Part shown: positions 39,101 through 48,100 of the stretch, piece after piece
Position numbering within the stretch: position 1 is the first letter of the stretch
How the letters are laid out: each line of letters starts with the position of its first letter
Source: Puffinus mauretanicus
Lineage: Eukaryota; Chordata; Aves; Procellariiformes; Procellariidae
Reading direction: 5' to 3'
Assembly (NCBI GenBank): GCA_023333565.1
Contig: JAJKFH010003165.1
Span: 124,001-188,000, forward strand
DNA: 64,000 nt
Translations under genes and position numbers: made by a program
The notes under the pieces: model-generated
Database searches by the model: none
Told to the model about the DNA's origin: nothing
The model's input: the letters and a program-made list of their open reading frames with translations, nothing else

Positions 39101-42100
39101 TGGAAATAAGAGAACCCAAAAGCCAGCTCAAATTCTAACCTAAGATCTGGTCTTCAAATTTCCTTTATCCCAGCATATTAATTCACCTAGCTTCTGTGCC
39201 CTCCTAATACCATACTCCTCCTGTATTTCTCAGCTAGCAAATGGGTTTTGCATAATAGATAAGACTTGTTTGTCTTATTGACAAGATGAGACCCCTTGGA
39301 AGTGTCCTATCATTTTTTCATGTCAACTGTTAGGAAGTCCAAAAGACTGTTTCCTCATTTGGGTTTTCGTACTGATTAACTGGATAAAACATTGCTATAA
39401 GATGATCAGTAGAAAAATCCTTCTCTCCCTAAAACAACCCATCTTACCAAAGTGTAAGCAACTATGATTCCTCTACTAAATTCCTGTACAAAGTATTCCT
39501 GTAGTTGATAGCTGCAGAGTTGCTTCTTGGAGCTCTGGCAAAGCTTTTATTAATCAGTGTTCTGCCTGAAGCTTTAATAATAAATATTTGAATAGAAAGG
39601 CAGGCTTTTAGTTTTTGAAAGTCTCTTTCAGTTTCTTCTTTTATACAATACTTCCTGAAATCTTCTCTGTGAATATACATATAGTTATATGCTCAAAGAA
39701 GATGATTGGATGATACATACCTGTACTTGTTCTTCTCTGACATGTTTTGTCTGTATGTATGTAATCTTGATTTCCTCTCTTCCTCAAGACACATTTGATC
39801 TTTGGTTTCCTTGCTTGAGAAGAAAGAGCATGCCCTGTCCTTCTTATGACATTGGGACATACAGGAGAAGGACAGCCACCCTCTAAGAGCTTTCTGCTTA
39901 GATACCTCTGAATAACATGTTTTTCCAGTATTTGGTTGGGTTTTTTGAGTGAAGTATTTATTTATTGCTGTAGCCCTGTAGTAATAGTTGCATGTGTTGT
40001 ATTTTTATTTTTGGCTCTTTAATATTTAACTCATTTTTACCTTCATAGCCATACATATATTTCTTTATAGTGTATACAGTTCAGTTTGGGATCAACTGTT
40101 TTTTAAAAAAGTCATTGTTTGCATAGCTGAGACTCAAAATACTGTGTCTACATGGAAGAATAATTTTCTTCATCTCTTTGGTTTGACTATGGATATGAGA
40201 AATTTCTGCTAGTCTTTGACAGACATTAGTAAGAAGCTAAAATCCCTTTTCAGGTTTCTTAATGGTTCCCAGCTCTACCCTGCATTCCAGGGGGCTCCCC
40301 TTGCAACTGTAGCTGCTTTTGATGAAGAAAAAGCTTGCTCTTTCACTTTCAAAAGGACATGCAAACTGATCCACAAGACAATGTAGAGGCAGTTTTCCTC
40401 GTGCAGTGGTATAGTAAACTGTGAGCAAACCAGACAGTTAAACCATCTGCCACAGATTATGAAACTACAGTATTTGATTACTGGTTAGCAAATATAATTT
40501 TGCTGGCAAAAAATCTCAATCCAGATGTTTGCAATATTAATACATTACTGTGTTTGCCTGTAGGCCTTGTATCCATTAATCCTCATAAAATACCTGTGAG
40601 ATATGTAATGAGGGTTATCCTAATTTTAGCTAAAGGAGAAGGGAGGCTCTGAAGAGAAGTTGCTGAATTTCAGATTAGGAGTAATCTTTTAATTCCCAGT
40701 TTGTAGACTAGATTGATGTGTAGAATGGTTTAAAAAAATTAAAATACTATTTAATATTTATTAAATACTTTGATTTATTGACACTACTTCTATGCAAAAC
40801 TTTCAAAATAATTATTCTAACTTTCTATTTTCTTTTTGTAGCCTTATATTTTTACAGATCCACCTACTGTAAGAGTTGCTCATGGAAGGATTTTCTCAGA
40901 AGTTGTATGTTTTTTCCACCATGTGACACACACCATGCGGCTGTATAAAGTGCAGGGTAAGAGTTGTGAAATTCTGTCTCTCTCAGCAGTTATTTTTCAT
41001 CACTACAATCTTGGATCTTGCCTGTCTTTTTAATGTTTAAATGCACTTCTGAACTAGTGCAGAATTCATCAGACTGAAGTCTTTCCTGAGTCCAGTGCAC
41101 CATGATCCCTTTCTGAGCATCAAGCTAGTCATTATTGGCATGCTTAAACTCAACAGATTTGTTGGAGGTATCTTGCAATATTAGGAAATTTTATAGAATA
41201 AATGACCTGCAAGGGGGTCCCGAACTTTACTGGGTCATGTGAATGCTGTAGGTAGCTGTAAATTATGAAAATGAGAAAAAAAATTGTAGAAATATCTTGG
41301 AGGTGATGTAAAAATGTAGTTTCTTTCATAGCTTCAAACTTACTTATGGAGGTACAACAATATCTTCTCTGAAGTTGCAAGGAATATAAAGTTATTTGTT
41401 AGTGGCATTAATAGTGAAGTCTGGTTTCCACAACTGTAGGCATGCTTTAGTTACCTGTGAGCTTCCTTTCTATGTCCTTTATCTGCTTGGAAGAGCTTGT
41501 GACAGAATTGGCTGTGTCTATTGAGAAGCACCAGCACTGAACACCGGCTTATTGACTCTTGAGACGTAACGTCGTATCAGTTTTGCTTGCTTTTCCTTCA
41601 ATAGTGCTTTCATTCTTTGTTTCTCTACTGTTCAACTACTGATTTCCAAGAAAATTCTAGGAAAACAGTAATTTTGGAAACTCTGTACCCTTCCAAACTT
41701 GATGATTAAATTGGCCAGTGAAAAATGTAAAAGAGGGAGAAAATCATAGTGCAATTGTGTAAACTTATTTTCCTGTAGAAAAACTTGACTTAAAATGCTT
41801 AAGTGTATCTTTTTGTAATTGAATTAGGAAACATACATTTTCAGTTGTTCATCTATTTGTATTTACTCTACTGAAATTTTTCTGAAATACAAAAGCATTG
41901 GCTTGAAGGAACTTAAACATGTTTTGTGTTAACATTACTTTTACTGCAGGTGTCAAAATTGTCTTCATGGTTTTTAAAATCTTGTCATATTCAATTATTT
42001 TTCTAAACACCTTCACAAACAAATAATGAAGCTATAAATACTTTGCTCTTTTCCGTATTCCTTTTAGGTTTCAAAAATACTATTGCCAGCAATACCTACT

Positions 42101-45100
42101 TTACAGTCGCAGAGAACTGATCTGTTTGATTTTTATTTTTTTTAGTTGTAATATATTTCTCTTTAGAACTAGAATTGATTCATATGCCTCATTTTTTATG
42201 ACGTAAGTGTATACTTTGAAGTTTGAAGTTGCTGGAGTTTACCCATATGCCATATACTGATCAGAGTTCAGTTGCCAGCTCGTCTGATACAGTAATTCTA
42301 GATCAAACTCTAGATCACATTCCTTATGAATACAAACCAAGATGTTGTATAGTAATTTGTTGCTGAAGATCCTGAGGAAACATGTTTATATTCAAGATTG
42401 TATTTTTTTGGTTTTGTGTGACCACTATGTAAAATGGGATTACTTGAAAAAAAAAGGTACCTTGAGGTCAAGATGTACTAGGTTGCCAAAAATGTGAAAA
42501 GAAAATTACTTTGCTGTGTGGGTTTCAGTAAATTAAACTTCTTAGCAAGGAGGGAACTTAAATGAGGAAGATGTTTATGGTAGTGAAGGGAAGGGAAAAA
42601 ACCTGAAAAAAGCCTGAAAAGTCTCTCTTTTGGTAAGGGTAAAGTTGTTTGTTTTTTAAAAATGGATTTCTTTGTAATACTCCCTTTTCTTTAATTCGTT
42701 AGTAAGTGCCTACCAGAAGTATTATGCTTCCATTTCACAGTTCACAGAAGAAGAATTGTCAGTAAAAATCACCCACTTGCCAATTCCTAACACATAAGAT
42801 TATCTTTCATTTTGAGTGCACTATCTAGTTTTTTCTCTTTTTTTTTGACAATTTTTAATTCATCACACTGTTTCAATACTTACACCATTACGTATCCAGT
42901 CATCATGGTGATGTCCTGTACCATGTTCCCAGCTTTTACAAGGAAAAGTGATGCATCATTTTATATATTTTATCTGTTTACTTTTATGGTGTGTTTTTAT
43001 TTTAATTTCTTCATATGAAATGGCCTTTTTCAAAGTTTAAAAATTGATGACTTTGCATCATTGTTTTGCTGAGGTCTTTTTCCTGGACTTTATAAGGGAA
43101 GTTATTTATATAGCTTTACTTCAATTAAAAGAAGGTATCTTGAAGTCTTACTAGATACGTACAGTAACAAAGCATGTGGGGAGAAATAAATATGTGTATG
43201 TGTATACATACATTTTTTTTTAAAACCAGGACACTGTTGTAACCTACGTGCTTGCCAGGGTGTGGAAAGCCTGACCATGTAGCTAATCCAGCTATTGGAC
43301 AGTACTTACAAGTCCTACAGCTTCTTCAGCAATTTTGGTAAAACACTGCTTTTTTCACTTTTGGCTGTAGAATTCTGTTGATTTTGAGGAGAAAATAGTG
43401 TGGCTTGACAACTCTGTTCAGCAATTGACCAATGAGTGATTTTTAACTTTTTCTGCTTTCATTGGCATCTGGTTTTGATATCAGCATGATTTTGTTAATC
43501 TTTTTATCAGAAGCTTCTTATGTTTCATTGTCTTCGTGATTGTATTTTTGTATTAACTCAAATTACGCAGTAGAAAAGACCTGAGAGTAATTCATGGTCT
43601 GGTCCTTTTAAAATTGTAAACTGAAATATTGTATCCTTGTTCAATGTACTTGTGCTTTAATAGTCCTACTTTAAAATAGTTGGAAAATCTATGACTAAAA
43701 GCATCAAAAGTGGAGCATATAGATCCACTTTTTCCTGACTAGGTCTGGGAAAACAGAAGTTATTACCTGAACCGAATTTTTACATTTAGCACTGTAGTAT
43801 AATAGTATAATTTTAAAGGACTAAGTTGGTTAATCAGTCCCTCACTTTTTACCGTCTTCTGTTTATAATCCGTCAGACAAACAATGTAATTTCATCTCAC
43901 TACAGAGAGAAACTTTTTATCTCTGTTCTGCTTAGTGGAATTCTTTTCACAATTGTTAGACTACAGAAAGGGTAGAAGTGGTCATGCTGAGTGATGGTAT
44001 GATTCCAGTCCAAACTGTGCCTCGAACTGTTTGAAAAGGTCAGGTTATTATTAAAGGTATTTAATTTTCAGTGCGAGGCACTGTAGGAAAAAATCTTACT
44101 GAACATCTGTCTGCATTTTCAGATAATTAATCCTTCCTTTAATAAACAGGCATCTTTTCCCTATCAACAAAGACTTGTGTCCTGGTTGTGGTCATATCAG
44201 TGTGCGGTTTCTTAATTCACTGTCCTTAAGGAAGATTCTCCTTGTTTTGGTTAAAACAGCTATTTCCTGCTTAGTGAAACAGTTGCTGTCGAGAAGCTGG
44301 TAACTTCATTCTTGTCTGTGAATGGCAGCAGCTGCATAAGAGTCAAGGGGAGAAGTGAATGGCTAGGTCTTCCTCCAGGGTATTAGCTGCTGCTAAAGAC
44401 AGCACTTAACAGTTGCGAGCTGTTTCCTACTGATTTACTGGAACCCACATTGGTTCTTATCATGAGTTGCTTCTGTCCTACTTCAGTGATGTTTCAGGCT
44501 GTCTGTTCAATGAGTACTGAATTAGAAGTATTGCTGTATCATATGGTACATAATTGAACTGGCTTCAAATATCTGGTTAGCTATAACAGAAAAGGAAAAC
44601 TAGCAGGGGAAAACAAGATCGCTGTGTTCTGGAAGCATAGTCATTCTTATATATGTGGCAATCTCTTTTAAAAATTTCGAGATTTTAAATGTATCTTTTT
44701 CATGTAGGTTTGGAAGGCCAGTCTCTTGAAGTTTCCAATATTGTGGATATTAGAGGAGAATATAATCGTGAGCTTGCGATGAGAATTTCATCTGACATAA
44801 ACAGTCAAAATAGATTCTATACTGATCTTAATGGATATCAGGTAATTATTGTCTATTAATTATAAAAGCCTAGGGTCTCAGTTTTTGACTGTCTTAATAT
44901 TTCTGATTTTAAAGAATTTGAGTCATATTAATCAAACTCTCATGTTAAACTCCACTAATCATTTAAAAGGGAAAAGCTTTAAAAATGTATCCGTTTTAAA
45001 ATTTAATTTAGACCAGATCAAGTAGCAAGTATTTTCTTTCAAGGAGTTTGTTAAATATTCTTTTATATCCTTTTTAATTTAAGAATTGTAATACAGCAAG

Positions 45101-48100
45101 TTATGACAAGCCACCATGTAGTCGCTTGTATATATGCATGCCTTCTTTCCCCTCTGCTTTGTCTATTTAATTAGAGCCCTTTGGGTAGCACAATGCTAGA
45201 TGTGCGTAAGGTCCAGCAACTCAGACCTAGAGAACAACTGCTTGCTGCTGTGGTGGAAATAAGTGATGTATTTTTGGAGTGTAATAACTTGTTCTATTGG
45301 TAATGCAACTGATGAAATATAGTATGACTATTTTCTTAAATTGCACTCTGCAGCACACACAAAAGAAAGAAAATTTTCTTTTCCTTACCTTCCTTAGTTG
45401 CTAAAAATAGTTTTGCAAATACATTGAAAACCATACCCGCTGAGTAAGAGACTACTGTTTTTCCAGTTAGTGTGTAGTACTGCATTTTGCTGGAGACAGT
45501 AAAGTGAATATTTAAACATGAAAATAATTTTAATACTACTACTCATTTGTCATGTACCATTCAAGAATTCCACTAGCACTTTAATAAGTTCCCATTATAA
45601 ACCAACAATTCCTTTTCTGCTACCTTGAATCTATTCACTGCTTGCTCTCTAGAGGAGAAAAAATTTTCTCTCATTCTATAACTGTGATTATTCCTTTTTT
45701 CGTAGGTTCCCTTGATGAATCTTCCAGGTTTTTTTAAATATTCTTTGATCTAAAAGTACATTGAAGTTACCATTTCCAAAGCAGTAATTTTAGCCACAAA
45801 CCTCCAAAAAGCTAAATAATACAGTCGAGTGAATGCTTTGGTGCTGGTTGTCAATCAGTGCTTCTAAAGCACATGGGGAAAATGTCTGAAAAAGTCTTTG
45901 AAATTTAAATGCATAAAAAGAATGTGTTTTATTGAAGTTCGTGTTCATACTGCAGATCCAGCCCAGACTGACGATGAGCAAATTGCCTCTTCAAGCAAAT
46001 ATCTATCCTATGACTACAATGGCTTATATCCAAGATATTGGTGTTCGTTTGACACTTCATTCAGCTCAGTCTCTAGGTGTTGCAAGCTTGAAAAATGGTA
46101 AGTATAAGATGATGGATATTATAAAGGCCTATCCTTCATGATCGTCTGAAATAGTTCATTCAGAGGTTACCATACCTACTAGCGTTTGAAGAAAGGAATG
46201 TTTCTCCAATTCTGACAAGTTTTAGAATATGTCCATAAGGGAGGAGGTGGAGGTTGTTCCCAGATGAGATCCTGTCATCTTCAATGGAAGATCTGTCTCA
46301 AACTAGAGACAGAGAAAAGAGATTACGAAAAAGACAAAATGAGCAATAAATTGTCAGAACCAGGTATTTTTCACCCAAGAACTCTGATGGAATTCAAGAA
46401 TGAAACAGCAAAAATAAGTGGTTTGTTCTCTTTTGTACTTCTCTGGTAGTAGCAGGCTTAAGATGGATAATGTGATGCTGATCATGTTTTTTTGATTTGT
46501 TTGTTTCCTTTAGGGTAGGAAGCACTAGCCTTAAGGTATACACAGTATATCCTAACATTCCTGTCAAGGAAAGCAGTAGCAGCTTTTTTGAAAACTAGAG
46601 TTAGTGAAATAAAGGACAAAAATTACATTGGGTAAGAATCAACGTACTTCTTCTGAAGCAAAATCATACCTCACAAATTTAATGGAGTACTTTGAAAGAG
46701 CTGATGAATATCTTGACAAGAAAAATCAATTCGTATTAAGAATTCCAAAAGGGATGCAGTCTTGCCCCTCACAGCAGAGAAGGCTATGATGAATGGCCTG
46801 GAAGGATGGAAAGAATGGTCAGTTGTTCAGTCTATACTGCTACCACAATGAGGAGGCTTTCAAATAAAGCTAGCAAGTAGTGGGCAAAATAAGGTATATA
46901 ATCCATAATTTAAGATGTATAATTCCTTGCTATAATATATTGTGAACTCAAATTTATACGATTTTGAAAAACAAAATGAATGAATGAATACTTAGAAGAA
47001 AAAAAAGCGCATCAGAAACTCTGCCAAAACCTGCTTCCCAGTTTCTTTTCAGAAAAACGTCATATTAATGTCTATTCTGACAAAAGGTAGATACCGTACT
47101 AGATTGATGGCAGTATTAGCAAACCTAATTCCTTTTAAGGCAAAGAGTTAACACTGGTCTGTAGACTGATGCTTTAATAAAGCCATATATATCAGCCTTT
47201 TGTTCCAAGACGACCTGATACAAGACCCAAACCACATGTTTTCATGCCTTCCATTGCTAGAAACCAAATTCCCTTTGTCCTGATCTTGTGAATGAACTTG
47301 ACACCACCAAATGTTTGTAGGCACTCGTTACATAGGTATTGGAGAGTGTGGCAGAGTGTGCAGAGGCTCCATTACCTTGTAATAGTGTCTGTATTTGTTC
47401 TTTAACAATCGTAGTCTTTGCATCACAGAATAATGCAACATCTAAGTCCACAGAGACCCCCACTCTCTGTCTTCAAGTTAGGGAAGTTAAGGCTAGCGCC
47501 GTTTGACATATTGCAGTTAGTACCAGGGAAAAACTGGCTTTCTGTGAGCATTGGTTTCAACCCAGTCCCAGGCGACATTAGAGGCTTTTCCCCTACTCCA
47601 GTTAAATAAAAGAGCAAAAGATGTATCCCATATCTGGTCATGGCATTAATTTCTTAGCTATGTCCCTCTCTGGCAAACCTGTTATGTCACTTAAGGTTAA
47701 GAGATAGTTAGCAACATCAAATATTTACTCTGCGCCTGCTAAAAAAAAGGAGAAGAACGTATTTATCTGACTTGTTATCATTAGGTAATATTTCATGAAA
47801 TGACTGTGTTTACTACCTTTATCCTGAGGGCATGTTGGACTCCTTAAAAGAGAACACAAATGAAGCTGAAGGTTCTGTGGCTGCTGAAAGTCGTATGCTT
47901 CATGACACTTCTTTTGAAGGCCCTTCAGGATCTCAAAGGGATTCTGGAAGAAAATTCAAAAACATTGCAGTTCAGGCAAACGCCTTCAGTAGCTGTATAT
48001 CTCTGTGTCTGAGATTGTGTGTCTGAAGGTATAACCCACCAAGATTTATATGAACAGCTGATTATTTCTCACTTCTCATTCTTGGATTAGAGACAGATTC

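Larger units (their letters stand above)
32696..40841 (+). other. MAN2A1 intron (8.1 kb)
   Basis: The first 2 kb is plain AT-rich intron with a two-copy 20-base tandem repeat at 33818-33853. From about 34.7 to 39.7 kb base composition is more even and the sequence reads as a decayed coding element (DIRS-like, annotated separately), interrupted by an old CR1 fragment at 37449-37570. No MAN2A1 exon is missing, since exons g and h join in phase 0. Confidence 0.8.
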
